Origin: Jaapia argillacea MUCL 33604 | Taxonomy: Eukaryota; Basidiomycota; Agaricomycetes; Jaapiales; Jaapiaceae | DNA length: 64,000 nucleotides | Direction: 5' to 3' | Assembly: GCA_000697665.1 (NCBI GenBank) | Contig: KL197760.1 | Span: 62,001 to 126,000, forward strand | Shown here: piece after piece, positions 11,663 through 23,700 of the stretch | Numbering within the stretch: position 1 is the first letter of the stretch | Layout of the letters: each line of letters opens with the position of its first letter | Notes under the pieces: generated by a model | What the model saw: the letters and a program-made list of their open reading frames with translations, nothing else | What the model was told of the DNA's origin: nothing | Databases searched by the model: none | Program-made: the position numbers and the translations under genes

Positions 11663-12630
11663 ATGTCGCTCATCGCCACGCCTCCCTCCATGACCGACGC
11701 TTCTCATCATCATAACTCCTTAAAAGCCGACATCATCCTCCACTCCTCCGACAATGTCGATTTCCCATTTTTCAAGCTGCTCCTCTCACTATCGTCTCCA
11801 TTTTTCAATGGCATGTTCGACCTCCCCAGCGATAGACCAGAAATGAGCGGTCTCGACAACAGAGGAGGATTAGTCGTGGTAGCAGTTGATGAGACGAGCC
11901 GAGTTTTGACGACACTACTGAGTTTCATCCACCCATCAAATCCATCACCTTCCTTCGACTCCCTCGAAACATCACGCCTAGTACTCCAAGCCGCAGACAA
12001 GTATGGCATGGACGACGTTATTCACAAAGTTGAAGCTGCGTTAATGTCCTCCGACTTTATGGAGCACGAGCCTGGTGCCATTTACGCCATCGCTTGTTCC
12101 TTCAACCTTGAAAAGGCCGCTCGAGCAGCTGCGAAGCTCACCTTGTGCCACCCAATCCCTTTCCCATACTCACCCGAATTGGAATACGCATCTGCTGCTT
12201 CTATCCATCGACTCCTCGTCTACCGTCAAGCCTGCATAAAGAAAGGCCTTGAAGTTTGCCCCGAACTCGCTCTTCGCGACTCTGGTGTATCATGTTCTAT
12301 CTGCCCATCGGCGATGAACGAGTTGCAGGGTTTCTCAGTCAAACTCTGGCTTTGGAATTTCGTGCAGGCCGTTTGTGAACGTATCCAGGAGGCACCCTGC
12401 GGAGATGTGATGCAGTATGTTGCCTCGGCGCGGCCGTTCATCAAACTTGCCATAAATTGTCAGGCATGTAGGAATACTGCAATGGAGATTTTCTGTCGGT
12501 TGGCACAGGGGTTAAAGAAAGAGATTGACGAAGAGATATCAGCGGTAGGCACTCAGATTGTCCATTCCACGATTACATACCGATTCAACTTCACCCTCGT
12601 TTGCAGATTCACCTCGAGGTGAAAGTATGA
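11663..12630 (+). CDS. BTB/POZ domain protein, copy 2
   Basis: Exon 1 11663..12544 (294 codons) and terminal micro-exon 12607..12630 (IHLEVKV, stop), 301 residues. BTB domain about residues 15-125: KADIILHSSDNVDFPFFKLL, LSSPFFNGMFDLPS, then LQAADKYGMDDVIHKVEAAL. A helical BACK-like part follows (AIYAIACSFNLEKAARAAAK, then SIHRLLVYRQAC), and two cysteine pairs (CSIC, CQAC) lie near the C-terminus. The 62-nt intron has a slightly weak donor (GTAGGC). Without splicing the frame would run on to a stop about 25 codons later. Intact member of the local cluster; biological role unknown. Confidence 0.85.
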
Positions 12631-12853
12631 ATGTGACTCTATGTTTATTCCCGTTCTACGCCTACGTCGAGCATAGGGAAGGGGGTTGACTTCAGGTCAC
12701 TAGGCATCCTCTTCCGCGGAGAACATGACATTATTTGTACCTCTCAAGCTATGGAGTGTTGTACGTGAATAAGTAATCATGGTTGTAGCCTTTAAATCAA
12801 CTCTTCGGGGCGACTTCGTTTTCGACGAGGGATCCTAGGCTTGCAAAGAACCT

Positions 12854-14732
12854 TCATCTCCCTCCCTTGAGTGACCAAACACCCTCCACCGGGAAACCTT
12901 GTAACTCTTCTGCCATTTTCATGACTTCCTCATGACCAGCTGCAACCAATCCAGTCAGGTAAGCGTTCAAGACGAAATTGAAATCACCGACATGTCTCCC
13001 ATCGGATGGGTCCCTGTGGGTACGATCAGTCCAGGTGTCACCAGTACGACAACAATCACATTGCTTACAAGTTCCTCGATGCGGTATCCTTCACACTTGA
13101 ACTTGGGTCCGGGAACGTTCTCAGGGTCTATGATCCCAAAAAAGGTTCCAAGGCGTTCCAGGAAGGCTCTCAGTCCTTTCGATGGTGGTTTGTACCAAGG
13201 TTTTGAAGGGTACCTACAGGAGTGGATCATTTATACGAAAAGCGTCAATGGGATAAAGAACGAGGGTCGACTGACTTTGTAGGACGTAAGCGCGGAGCTG
13301 GTCCATCAGATGGTGATGGTGGGCCAATGGATACGAGTCGATGGGGGCTCAAACGTGGGAGACAAAAGTGACCCTGGAAGATAGCGAACGAGTGCAACAC
13401 GGTTCGGACAAGACTATGGAGATACCACGGTTGTGCCGGTTGCCTGCAGCCAGGTCAACAAAACGGCCCAGACACAAACATAAAAAGAGGTCGTACATCA
13501 TGGCGATGCGTACTCGTTCGTCGAGTAGACATATGTAGATTCGACGGAAGAACGCCTTGAGCCCGAACTTGTTGGGAATCTTGGCGAGCAGTTCGCCCAT
13601 GGTTATGTTTGCCATGTCTCGGTTTGTAGTCGCTGGAATCATGGCGACTTCTTCGTATTGCTGGTAAGACAGGGTCAATGAAACATCGTGGAAGGATGAC
13701 GGATATGTGAGTACCTCGCTCCAGGATAGGAGGTCTGGGACACTTTCAGGTATATCACGGATGCCCATCCTCCTCCCTATCTCGCTCCAATACACCAAGT
13801 ATGCCTGGAAGCTCGCGAGGTTAATCCGAGGTTAGTGGAGGAACAACCCCTTCACCTGTTCTTCCAAGGGTGAAAGTGCTCGCCATCCGTATCGCTTGAA
13901 CCAACGCTAAGAGAGGGAGGGAGAGACGTGAGGAAGGAAGAGGAGGAGATCCTGAGAGCTTACGATGGGTTCCAAAATAAACAGCGATAATGTGTAGAGA
14001 TAATCATCATTGCTCTATCTATCACTTCGTCATTGGAAAAATGTAGGTAGGGGGTTAAATCATACAATGTTGTATTTCGAGTGAAGCCAATTAGTGCGAG
14101 CGACAGCAAGCGCACATCGGGGATCCAATTCGACAGTTTTGGCTCCTGGTTCTGTGGGTTTGGCTTCCAGGTCGAAGGTTCCGGCAACAGGGCAGATTAT
14201 CCAGGTACCTATAGGGTTGCGTCAACACCCGATGGGAGGTCGGCAAAGTTTCAAGTCACGTACTAATCAAGATGGCCGTCTGTGGACACTTCAGGATCAG
14301 AAACTGGATCGCATGGATGAAGACTCACATCAGCATAGCGCCTTGTCAGGTTCTCTTTAGTACCGAGTTGCTGAGTCTGAGTAAGGAGCTTCGATACGGT
14401 GGGCTGGGCGTATTGTCACAATGCTGGGCGCAGATCAGTCAGCAGGGAAAATAACGCACGATTGCATAGGTCTTGAACAGTGCAAATGACAATGCTCCCT
14501 GGTTAATGCCTGGGAGATCCCACTGACTTGAGAGGTGGAGGATCGTCTGTGCCTCGGCTGGTGTCAGGGAGCCTAACTTGGGACCATATTTCTCGTGGAC
14601 TCGATGATAGCGCCTCCACCTAAGGAGTTGAACGAGACCAAGATAAGTGATAATGGCCGTAACTGGCACTGCGATCTTTGCTTGTTCGACCTTCCAGAGG
14701 TAGTCCAATGCAGGTAGGAGGTTGAAGTGCAT
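12854..14732 (-). CDS. ER-bound oxygenase, mpaB/B'-rubber oxygenase catalytic family
   Basis: Twelve exons splice in phase to 427 residues: 14460..14732, 14329..14403, 14264..14279, 14066..14208, 13964..14014, 13856..13906, 13715..13804, 13497..13660, 13276..13443, 13069..13213, 12992..13013 and 12854..12939. An N-terminal membrane anchor (IAVPVTAIITYLGLVQLL) is followed by family hallmarks: LTRRYAD, LARTNWLHSKYNI-type (here VARTNWLHSKYNI), SNDDYLYTLSLFILEPI, AYLVYWSEIGRRMGIRDIPE, QYEEVAMIPATTNRDMA, ICLLDERVRIAMM, NVPGPKFKCEGYRIEELGP, and GFPVEGVWSLKGGR at the end. MpaB cleaves a prenyl chain oxidatively in mycophenolic acid synthesis; most fungal relatives have unknown substrates. No biosynthetic cluster is visible around it. 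Exons of 16 and 22 nt are unusually small. Confidence 0.88.
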
Positions 14733-14952
14733 ATCCTTTGAATGTCGAGGAGAAAGACAGGGATGAAGTTTACGCAGTTCGACGATGAATATCAAGGGTA
14801 TGATCAAAGGACCCTTTCAACCCTGATGGCTTGAGGGGTGCCAACGAGTACGTCCGACGGGCTTCATGGGTGTCGCATCAGAAAATAGGTTCATATTGAA
14901 CTTAGTTTGAACCTTGCACCCTAATACCGAATCCATCTCTGACTTGAACCGT

Positions 14953-15920
14953 ATGGCAACCTCACCACACCGCATCACCGATGCTCCCGAGCCATATAAC
15001 TCCCCCAAATCCGATATCATCCTTCGTTCCTCAGATGGAGTAGATTTCCGCTTTTTCAAGCTACTTCTGTCGCTGGCGTCACCTTTTTTCAGTGGTATGT
15101 TCGATCTACCCGTTGCCAAGGATCCTGCATGGGAGGCCAGCAGCTCTGAAATGGAAATGAAGGATGGAATGGTTGTGGTGGCGGTTGATGAAAACAGTCA
15201 AGTTTTGACGGCATTGCTGGGGTTCGTTCATCCATGGAAAGTGCCTACTTTCGAGACACTGGAATCGTCACGCGTCATACTCCAGGCGGCTGACAAGTAC
15301 GGTATGGACGACGTTACCGAGGCCGTCGAGGAAGCGTTGATCACTTCAAAGTTCCTGGACCGTCGACCCAGTGCCGTTTACGCCCTCGCATGCACCTACA
15401 AACTCGAGAAGGCTGCGAGAGCGGCAGCCAAACTCACGCTGCAGCACCCTATGCTATTTCCATTCTCACCCGAAGTCGACCACGCTCCTGCTGCTGCGCT
15501 ATATCGACTCTTTGCATATCGGCAAGCATGCATGAAGAAGGTCGTCGAGGTAACCCACATTCTCGCTCTTCGTGACGCCTATGTCGCGTGTAAAGCGTGT
15601 CCAACCGCGACAACTTTACTTTCGAGCGTATCTGTGTATCAGTGGCTGTGGGACTCCGTCCATCACTTGACTAGTCGTATCCAGGAAGTTGGGTTTGGTG
15701 GAGATGTGATGCAACATGTGACGGTTTCATGGCCTGTCCTCGCCAACGCCATGCAATGTCCAACCTGCAAGACAAAAGCAATGGAGATATTCTCGCGCTT
15801 TGTCCAGGAAGTGAAGCGGGACATTGAGTTGGAGATCAGAAAGGTACGACCACACCAGCTCCCTTCGGACTTCATGTGCTGATTGTCAACCTGCAGGTCG
15901 CCCTGGAGATCAAATTTTGA
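14953..15920 (+). CDS. BTB/POZ domain protein, copy 3
   Basis: Exon 1 14953..15843 (297 codons) and micro-exon 15897..15920 (VALEIKF, stop), 304 residues. The start MATSPHRITDAPEPYNSPK is preferred over an in-frame ATG at 14914 because it matches the N-terminus of copy 4. BTB motifs: SDIILRSSDGVDFRFFKLLL, LASPFFSGMFDLP, ILQAADKYGMDDVTEAVEEA. Then come AVYALACTYKLEKAARAAAK, TLQHPMLFPFSPEVDHA and the cysteine pairs CKAC and CPTC. The 53-nt intron begins GTACGA and ends CTGCAG. Divergent from the mpaB-type oxygenase gene, with 220 bases between start codons. Intact; function unknown beyond BTB-mediated dimerisation expected from the fold. Confidence 0.86.
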
Positions 15921-16289
15921 TATTCGTGTCATGGAAGACTGAGTGTACGATGCCGTTGGTCTCCACACTAGTTGTGTTGTCATCCTACATAGATCCATCG
16001 TTTCTTGCTTCTCGGCCCTCTGTTGATGTGTCCGCCGTTTTCGATGTCACACGCTTTGACTGTTTGGAGGACTTGAACTTCTAATTGACTCACGTTCGCT
16101 CGATGCTCTTTTCCTCGCTCCTACCCCTGCCCATATCGTCCATATTCGTCGAGGAGCGAGTTTAGACGCCCATAAATCACGTGGAAGTGAGGCTTCGGGG
16201 GACTGGCAGTGGCACGAGGATGTAAACGATTTGCGTACTTAGCCTCTTGATTCGTTAGTTGTCATCGATTCACCATCCTCTCGAGCACC
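15921..16289. other. Spacer between BTB copies 3 and 4
   Basis: About 370 bases holding the 3' side of copy 3 and the promoter of copy 4. Nothing else seen. Confidence 0.4.
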
Positions 16290-17257
16290 ATGGCTACCAT
16301 CTCATCGAACGCTACAGTCACCGATGCACCAAAGCCTTTCGATTCACCCAAAGCCGACATCATCCTCCGATCATCTGATGGGATCGACTTTCGTTTCTTC
16401 AAAGTCCTCCTATCGTTATCGTCTCCCTTGTTCAGTTCCATGTTCGATCTACCGAGTGCGAAGGCGGATCACGATGATCTGCGGAGAGATGGACTGCCCG
16501 TGCTGGTTGTCCAGGAAGATAGTCACGTCTTAACTGGGTTGCTCGGCTTCCTTCGTCCGTGCGGGGCACCTCAGTTCGATACCCTCGAATTATTCAGTCG
16601 GGTCTTTCAAACGGCGGACAAGTATGGGATGGAGGATGTTATGGGAGCTCTAGAGTCCATGTTGATGGCTTCGAAGTTTATGGAGAGTGAGCCGGGGGCT
16701 GTGTACGCCGTTGCGTGCACCTACAAACTCGAGAAACCAGCCAGAGCAGCAGCCAAGCTGACATTACGTCAGTCCATGTTGTTCCCTTTCTCGTCGATGC
16801 TAGAGAGCGCATCGGCCGCCTCCTTGTATCGGCTCATCATCTACCATCAGGCGTGCGTCGAGAGCGCCCTTCAGGCGCTTCGGACATTAGCGCTTCGTAA
16901 TCATCCAACTCCTTCTCGCTCTTGTACCTGTCTTTGGGCTACGAGCCCGCTGAAGGGCTCCGAGGTACTGGTGAAGCAGTGGTTTTGGGACTATGTCCAA
17001 GCAATTTCGAATGATATCACGCGGGTGCTTTGTGGAGAAGCGATACATTGTGTGGCCTCGCGCTTGTCGGATGTGAAGGCGTGCTCCTACTGTCGGGAGG
17101 CAGCGATGATGGTATTCTCTCGTTTCGTGGAGAATTTGCAGGATGAGGTTGATGTGGCTGTTTCTCAAGTAAATTCCCACTCACTCATCTCCATCCATAT
17201 TTGCCCTCATTCGACTTCACTTTTCTCCCACAGATAAAGATCGAGATAAAGTTCTGA
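16290..17257 (+). CDS. BTB/POZ domain protein, copy 4
   Basis: Exon 1 16290..17168 (293 codons) and micro-exon 17234..17257 (IKIEIKF, stop), 300 residues. N-terminus MATISSNATVTDAPKPFDSP. BTB core KADIILRSSDGIDFRFFKVL, LSSPLFSSMFDLPS. Then TADKYGMEDVMGALESMLMA, AVYAVACTYKLEKPARAAAK, LYRLIIYHQACVESALQ. The cysteine pairs CTC and CSYC are followed by the helix VFSRFVENLQDEVDVAVSQ before the intron (GTAAAT..CCACAG, 65 nt). Intact tandem paralogue of copies 3 and 5. Confidence 0.86.
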
Positions 17258-17267
17258 GCTGATATTC

Positions 17268-17402
17268 TCAGGTGGAACCCATATACGGGCTTCGAAAGTC
17301 AATGCCATCGGCTGAACGAAGGATCACGTCGGCGCCCAGAGAGTCAGACAGTTCTGGGCCATCGGTGATGCGGGAGGTTGGTTTGGTGTTGGACTTGTTC
17401 AT
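17268..17402 (-). pseudogene. Inverted N-terminal fragment of BTB copy 5
   Basis: On the minus strand, an ATG at 17402 opens MNKSNTKPTSRITDGPELSD, then GADVILRSADGIDFR. This is the usual N-terminus of this BTB family, and it stops being family-like exactly after IDFR. The missing continuation (FFKHLLSLSSTFF) lies on the opposite strand from about 17605. The heptamer TTTCGAA occurs at both junctions in opposite orientation (17291-17297 and 17598-17604). I read this as one gene split by a local inversion of about 300 bases. Confidence 0.65.
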
Positions 17403-17590
17403 GTAGCTTGTTAACAGGAGGACAATATAGAGTTGTTCCATGACCCTCGTCGCAGGCTTGGTCTGGCTAATTCTGGCTGAACAACGGATAATGACTATTA
17501 TTAGAAGAAGGATGATCGATCGAGAAGCACATTCCAACAGAGTCATTGGCGCTGCACAGAAAAGAAAGTCTTCGACGCTTAGGTGAATTC

Positions 17591-18487
17591 ATGGATGTTT
17601 CGAACCATTCTTCAAGCACCTCCTTTCTCTCTCTTCCACCTTCTTCCAGAGTATGTTCAATCTCCCGACAGGCCCTAAATTGAACAGCAGCGGAGGCGTT
17701 GAGAAAGACGTAGTCGGGGAGGAGAAAGGTTGTTTGGCCGTCGTCCCAGTTGCAGAGGAGGGGAAGACCCTAGGTCGGCTCCTCGATCTTATCCACCCAG
17801 GCCAGGCGGCCACCTTCGATACTCTACAATCGCTACGAACCACGCTCCAAGCCGCCAACAAGTACGGAATGGAAGGGATCGTTGACGGAGGTGAACCTTT
17901 GTTACTAGCGTCTTTGGAGAGTGATTCAGTGGGCGTTTATGCTGTCGCATGTGCCTTCAAATTCGAGAAAACCACGAGGCTCGCCGCAAAACTCACACTC
18001 CGCCAGCCCATGCTATTTCCGTTCTCAAAGGAACTGGAGTGCATCTCTGGAGCCGCTCTCTATCGACTCTTGGAGTACCGTCAAGCATGCGGGAAGCAAG
18101 CTATTCAGGCGGCCAATACAGCGTGGGATCACAATCTTGGAGCGTGGTGTCGTCGGCAATCATGCGAGAGGGCAAGTCAGACACTTGGGATGTATACCGT
18201 GACGCTGTGGTGGTGGGATTATATTCACGAAACGCATGATCGTCTGAAGGAGTGTCCATCCTCGGATGCTATACTTGACCCCGCCCTCGCATCCCCATTC
18301 ATTGAGAGAGCCATGAAGTGTGAGATTTGCCAGGGCACATTACCCTCTGGCTTTGGTCTCTTCACGAGTCGATACGCAAAGGAGGCTGACGCTGCGGTAT
18401 CTCAGGTTGGTTTTGCCTCTCCATTTCACCCTGTCATGTCACCTGACCATGTTTGTCGAATAGGTCCATCTTCAGGTCGAATTTTGA
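17591..18487 (+). pseudogene. BTB/POZ protein, copy 5, body of a rearranged gene
   Basis: Family similarity starts at about 17605 (FFKHLLSLSSTFFQSMFNLP) and runs through an ATG at 17653 to 18405. The micro-exon 18464..18487 (VHLQVEF, stop) follows. Typical parts: LQAANKYGMEGIVDGGEPLL, GVYAVACAFKFEKTTRLAAK, TLRQPMLFPFSKELECISGA, LYRLLEYRQACGKQA and the cysteine pair CEIC. The first third of the BTB fold lies inverted on the other strand, so a full-length protein cannot be made from this arrangement. A shortened 258-residue product from 17653 is possible on paper. The open frame and intact splice sites suggest the rearrangement is recent. Confidence 0.7.
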
Positions 18488-19171
18488 GTTAGCATTAATC
18501 GATGGTGGTGGACTCTTGAGTGGAATCCATCATGTACGACTATCGAGAAGAGTTTATGGGTTGCGTTGAAGTATCGAGACATGAACATAAAATGACTCAG
18601 GTTTATTTGAAACTACGACTCCTGCCCAGACTCATCACCTTTTCTTCTCATCGCCCCAGGGGCCAGTGCTTTCCTTCTCTCTACAATGACACCATTGGGA
18701 CTCTCCGAAACCGTTCAACTCCCTTATCTAAATCCGACATCCATTTCAATATTGAGGTTCAATTTCGTATCACCCTCCTTGCGCTCCGAGTCAGCAATAC
18801 ATTCTATCTTCCTCACCCCGAGATCCACTTCTGATCATTTAAGGCTACCTAACGGGGAAGTAACCTTGGCTGAGTGATATAGAAGCCATTTTGCAGCACA
18901 ACAGATTCATGTCCAGGACGGGAATTCCGACATCGACGGGGGGGCGCTTTCCAGGTCCCTCCTTGCGCTCACGATAGGTCACGATAGTTAAGCGCTCAGG
19001 CATACGAGTCTAAATTTGGTATGGGACCCGCAAGGACAACGCCTCCCATGGCCTCGAGGCAACATGGGGATGAACTTCATCTAGGCGCTCTGAACTCGAT
19101 CCTACCAGCTAGGTGCCATTGCGAACACCAGAACCTCTTCACCTTCAGACATCGCCGAGACACCTCCTACC
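18488..19171. other. Intergenic region between BTB copies 5 and 6
   Basis: About 680 bases with short, unsupported ORFs only. The upstream region of copy 6 lies at its right end. Confidence 0.4.
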
Positions 19172-20171
19172 ATGGACGCCTCGAGCCCCTTCGACTCTCC
19201 CTCAGCCGATGTCATCCTCCGATCATCAGATAGCGTCGATTTCCGATTCTTCAAACTCCTCCTCTCACTCTCGTCGTCGTTCTTCCGCGGGTTGTTTAAT
19301 CCGAATCGGGAGCTCACAGAGGACGGAAATGTTAGGAGTGGTGCAAACCCAGTGATTTCGGGAGAGAAGGATGGCTTACCGATCGTACCCCTCACCGAGA
19401 GTAGTGAGACCCTCACGGGCCTCCTCAATTTCATCCATCCCGAGCAGACAGCCACTTTCGATACCCTCGATTCGCTGCTACTCGTACTAAAGGCAGCGGA
19501 GAAATATCGAATGGATGGCGTCATCCGAAGGGCGGAGACATCGTTGATGGCAGCCGATTTTTTGGAGAGTCAACCCGTTGTTGTCTACGTCATCGCTTGT
19601 GTTTACAAGTTGGAGAAGGCTGCGAGGGCAGGAGCAAAGGCTAGTTTGTGCCAGCCTATGCTGTTTCCCTTCTCGAAGGAATTGGAGGGTATATCTGGGG
19701 CTTCTCTCTACCGACTTCTTGCATACCGTGATACTTGCGAGAAGGAGGCAACCGAGGTGACCGAAAGAGTGTGGGCCATGAGCGGTCAGCATCGCCTATT
19801 TTGGCAGAAATCCCAAGCTCGGTGCTCGTGTCCAATTGCCACGAGCATCCAACATGGACATAATGTCAAAGCCTGGTGTTGGGAGTACTTGGAGGAAATT
19901 TTAAAGAGATTGAGACAGCGAGTGAACGGAGATGTGCTGAGGGATCATACCTTGGTGATGCCCTACCTCGGGAGAAGTGTCGACTGTGAGAGTTGCAGAG
20001 GGACTGCTGCGAGAGATATAGCGAAGTTCGCAGGTGATGCTGCATTGGCCGTCGACGAAGCGATTTCGAAGGTGAGACTTTTGTGATCCTGACTCGTTCA
20101 TTTATCCTTACAGTTGTCATCGGGCTGACCCTGGGCTTTCTTGGTAGGTTCGGTTTAAAATCGAATTTTGA
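19172..20171 (+). CDS. BTB/POZ domain protein, copy 6
   Basis: Exon 1 19172..20071 (300 codons) and micro-exon 20148..20171 (VRFKIEF, stop), 307 residues. N-terminus MDASSPFDSPSADVILRSSD, then VDFRFFKLLLSLSSSFFRGL. The segment between the BTB strands is longer than in copies 2-4 (acidic, with NPVISGEKDGLPIVPL). Further motifs: LKAAEKYRMDGVIRRAETSL, VVYVIACVYKLEKAARAGAK, LCQPMLFPFSKELEGISGAS, LYRLLAYRDTCEKEA, and cysteine pairs CSC and CESC. The 76-nt intron runs GTGAGA..TGGTAG. Closest in sequence to copy 5 by eye. Intact. Confidence 0.86.
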
Positions 20172-20717
20172 AAGCTATTTGCATCCAAGGATTTGATTGC
20201 CTATTGAGTGGTTTGGGGTGGGTTTGTACGAAAATGATCGGAAGTTTCACGCACCTTGTGTAGTAGCTCATGGTCCGAGTAGGAGAGGGGAACACGTGGT
20301 TTCTTGGACTCAATCGTCTGTGAAGTTGTCAGCTTGGGAGATGCCCTTGAATATTACACATCCTTTTTTCGGATTTGAATTGATCTTTTGAGTTCGGCAC
20401 GTGAACGGTTTAAAGTTGGACAACAATATCGCGGCATGTGAAAAGACCGACTGCGTACCAATCTATCTGGCCCTCTTGGCTCGTGGCAAGACGCCGACCC
20501 AGTGTAGGGTTAGGTCCAAACGCCACATACAAATAAGACCAAATAGGCATTGTTGAACAACGAAGTCCAAACCATTCTTCACCAACCCATCATTGTCTGG
20601 CCGTTCTCTCGCTACTCTACATCCAGCCTATTCTTGTATAACTTATTCCTCCGATCTGTCTTGCTTATATCTTTACCTCCTGTCTTGAATAACATTTGTA
20701 TCGATAACTCGAAAGCC
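20172..20717. other. Intergenic region upstream of coiled-coil gene
   Basis: About 550 bases, pyrimidine-rich near the right end, as expected for a promoter and leader. No other feature recognised. Confidence 0.4.
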
Positions 20718-23700
20718 ATGGGACACCAGAAAACACAACCCGAACCCGAACAGGAAGATCTAGTTTCTCTTCGTGACTTGCTTGCTCAAAAAGATGACCA
20801 GGTATGCTATTCCCCCCCGTAATTTAGCCAAATCCAACCCACCTAATGTAACCTAACCCCAACCAGATAGCCCACCTAACGCACCACCTGTCCGCTCACA
20901 CCTCCCACACCTCGCACCTCCAACACCGTCTCCTAACAACCCTCCACACTCTCGACCTCCTTTCCTTCTCCCACGCGTCCCAAATCGCAGAACTAGAAGG
21001 GGAGAAGAAGGTGCTGGTGGAAAAAGGGAAGAGGGTGGCGGATAAACTGGACAGGTTCGTTGAATGGGCTGGCAGTGTGGAAGCCGACAGAGACGAGTTA
21101 AGGGAGGCTGTTGGGATGCTCATTCGTAAAGGTAGTTTTTCCCCATTTTTTTCTTCCTATTTGATTGCGTTATTGAATTTGCGTTGGGTGTCCTTAGTCG
21201 AGTTATCCAACGATGATTTTTCGACTTGGCCTTATAGCAACATGCACATCACGAAATTACTGGGTACGTTCCCTCCGCCAAAACTGTTTGCGGTCATAAC
21301 AAAACCATCTCAGTCATCCTTATTATTTTGTCCCGTGACCATATACCGCTCTACTTGCAGAACCTATAGTCTTTGATCGACATTACTCCAAAACCAAGCA
21401 TAAACACAAGGCACGCACGAAATCCAACCCGACACCTCACTCGTATTCCAGGTCTCGCTCCCCTAACGACGAATCTTTCTGCACATGTCCCTCGCCTCTC
21501 CCCATCCAACACACCCAATCCTGTGACCAACGACAATACGACCAACATCATCACATCACACCGCGCGACCGAACGGACCACCCATCAAATGACCAAGCAG
21601 ACCTCATATCATACGCAACCTCCTTAATCCGTACCCTCACACACGAACGTGACTCTGAACGGAAAGAACATGAGAGGACAAAGAGGGAAGCGGGGAAGAG
21701 GGTGAGGGAGTTGGAGGCTGTTGTTGGCAGGCTGGAGGGGGAGGTTGAGGCGCTTTTGTGTGGGGTGTTGGGGAGAGGAGGTGCGACTGGGAATGGGGGT
21801 GCGAGTGAGGAGGTGAGAGGGGTGAGGGAGAAGGAAAGGAGAAAGGAGGAGAGGAAGAAGAAACGGAAATCTGAAGAGAATGGTGGCCTGCCAACTCAAA
21901 CTCAACCTTCACCTCGCATCCCATTCGAATCTACCCCCATCCAAGTCGGTTTGATGACTCAACCCAATCCCATCTCTCCAACCCGGTTGATGACCCAAGA
22001 AGAAGCTATCGCAGCGCTCGAGATGGCTGTTGTCCGGAATAGAGGTTTAGAAGTTGAGGTTAAAGCTTTAGGTGTCAGGGTGAGTTTTTTTCGCCTTTGT
22101 TGGTTTGCGAGTATGTATCTCTGGGGTTCTAATCGTGGTTGCTTTGTACAGTTGGAACGTGCTCGAGCCATGAAACAACTCCAAGAACAAGGAGAAGAAG
22201 ACGAGCGTGGTGGTTCGTCTCCTGAGATGGGACAGGAGAGTTCGAGACCGAATACGCCTACTTTGCATAACCCGTTACCTCAGACGAAGTTTGAAGGCTA
22301 TGTGAACCATTCGAGGAAAGGTTCGGAAGACATTGTTGTGCCTGTCACAGGAGGAGGGGATGGTCCGCGGCCTTTGGAGCGTGCGTTTGGTCCTTCGCCG
22401 GTGCCTACCCAAGCGCATACATCTACCTCGCAGGTGCATACATCCACTTCCCAAGCACATACATCCTCTACCGAGGCGCATACGTCCGCCTCTACTCAAG
22501 TGCATACATCCACCTCTGCCCAAGCGCATGTATCCATACCACCCCCAGGGCACACACCATCCTCCCCTCTCTCCCGCTCGCCGCCACCTCAACGGCTTTC
22601 TGAGGATATTGTTGCAGGGATGGAACCTCCCAGTCCACTCCCGCCAGAATTGGAGTTGACGATCCATTCATTACCTTCTAACGATGAGCTTTCTCTGCAG
22701 GGTGGGGTAGAGCATGAGCCTCGTCCTTTGGAGAACCCACCACGTGTATCTGTACACGCCGAACCAGAAGTGCAGGGCGAATCTGGAGTGTCGGTGGAGA
22801 CTCTTCTCCCACCATTACCTCACGAGAGTCAGAGTCGAGCACTACAACACCTCGATGAACAGATTGTGCTTCTTCGTGAGGAAGTTGAAAAGTTGAAAGT
22901 TGAGAGAGGGTTGTTGGCTGAGATGGTTGGGAGAGCTGGGCTGGTGCGCACGAGTCGGGAATGGGAGGCAGGACAGGAGTTGAGTGAGGAAGAGTTCAGG
23001 GGTGTGTTGGTCCTTGAGGAGGAATGTATTCGGTATGTCTCCCTCTTGTTTCCCATCTATTGGCTCTCGTTCTTAACTTTCGCCTTTGGGCCTATAGGTT
23101 GCGACATGAAGTCAGTCGTTTGCAGGCTGAGCTCGAGGAATCTAAGAAAGAGCATGAAGAGAGGGAGAGGGAGGTTTTGGGGGAGGTTGAGAGGTTAAGG
23201 GCTTGCTTGGGTTTGGGTAGAGAAACATCGGAGAAGGTGCGCATACAGCCTGGTCATCTCGTATTGTTTTGGTTGATCCGTGATGCAGGGCGATTTGCAG
23301 CACCTCGATGAAGTTCAGCCTCCCCCAGTGGCCAAAGTCCGTCACGAACGGGAAGAGGAGGACGATGGCGAAGAACCAATGGACCTAGCGACTCCGCTTC
23401 CTCCTACCTCCCTTCTTCCGGGATTCACTCCTTCGCCTGCTCGCCGCAACTACGACGAAAGCGAAGATGAAGAGACTAAGTCGACACCCATGGAGTCTCC
23501 CACTTTGAATCCACGTTTGATCCCACTTCCAACTTCCAGGTCTCCTTCGCCGTTCTCGCCTTCTTTGTCTTCTGCCGTATCAGATATGTCGGTGGTTTCG
23601 ACTCCGTTACCTTCAACATCACGAACGAGAGGGATTGGCATTGGGATGCCCAATTTTTATAGACCGCATCTGGGTGCTTTGACCGATGAAGCGTCGTCGT

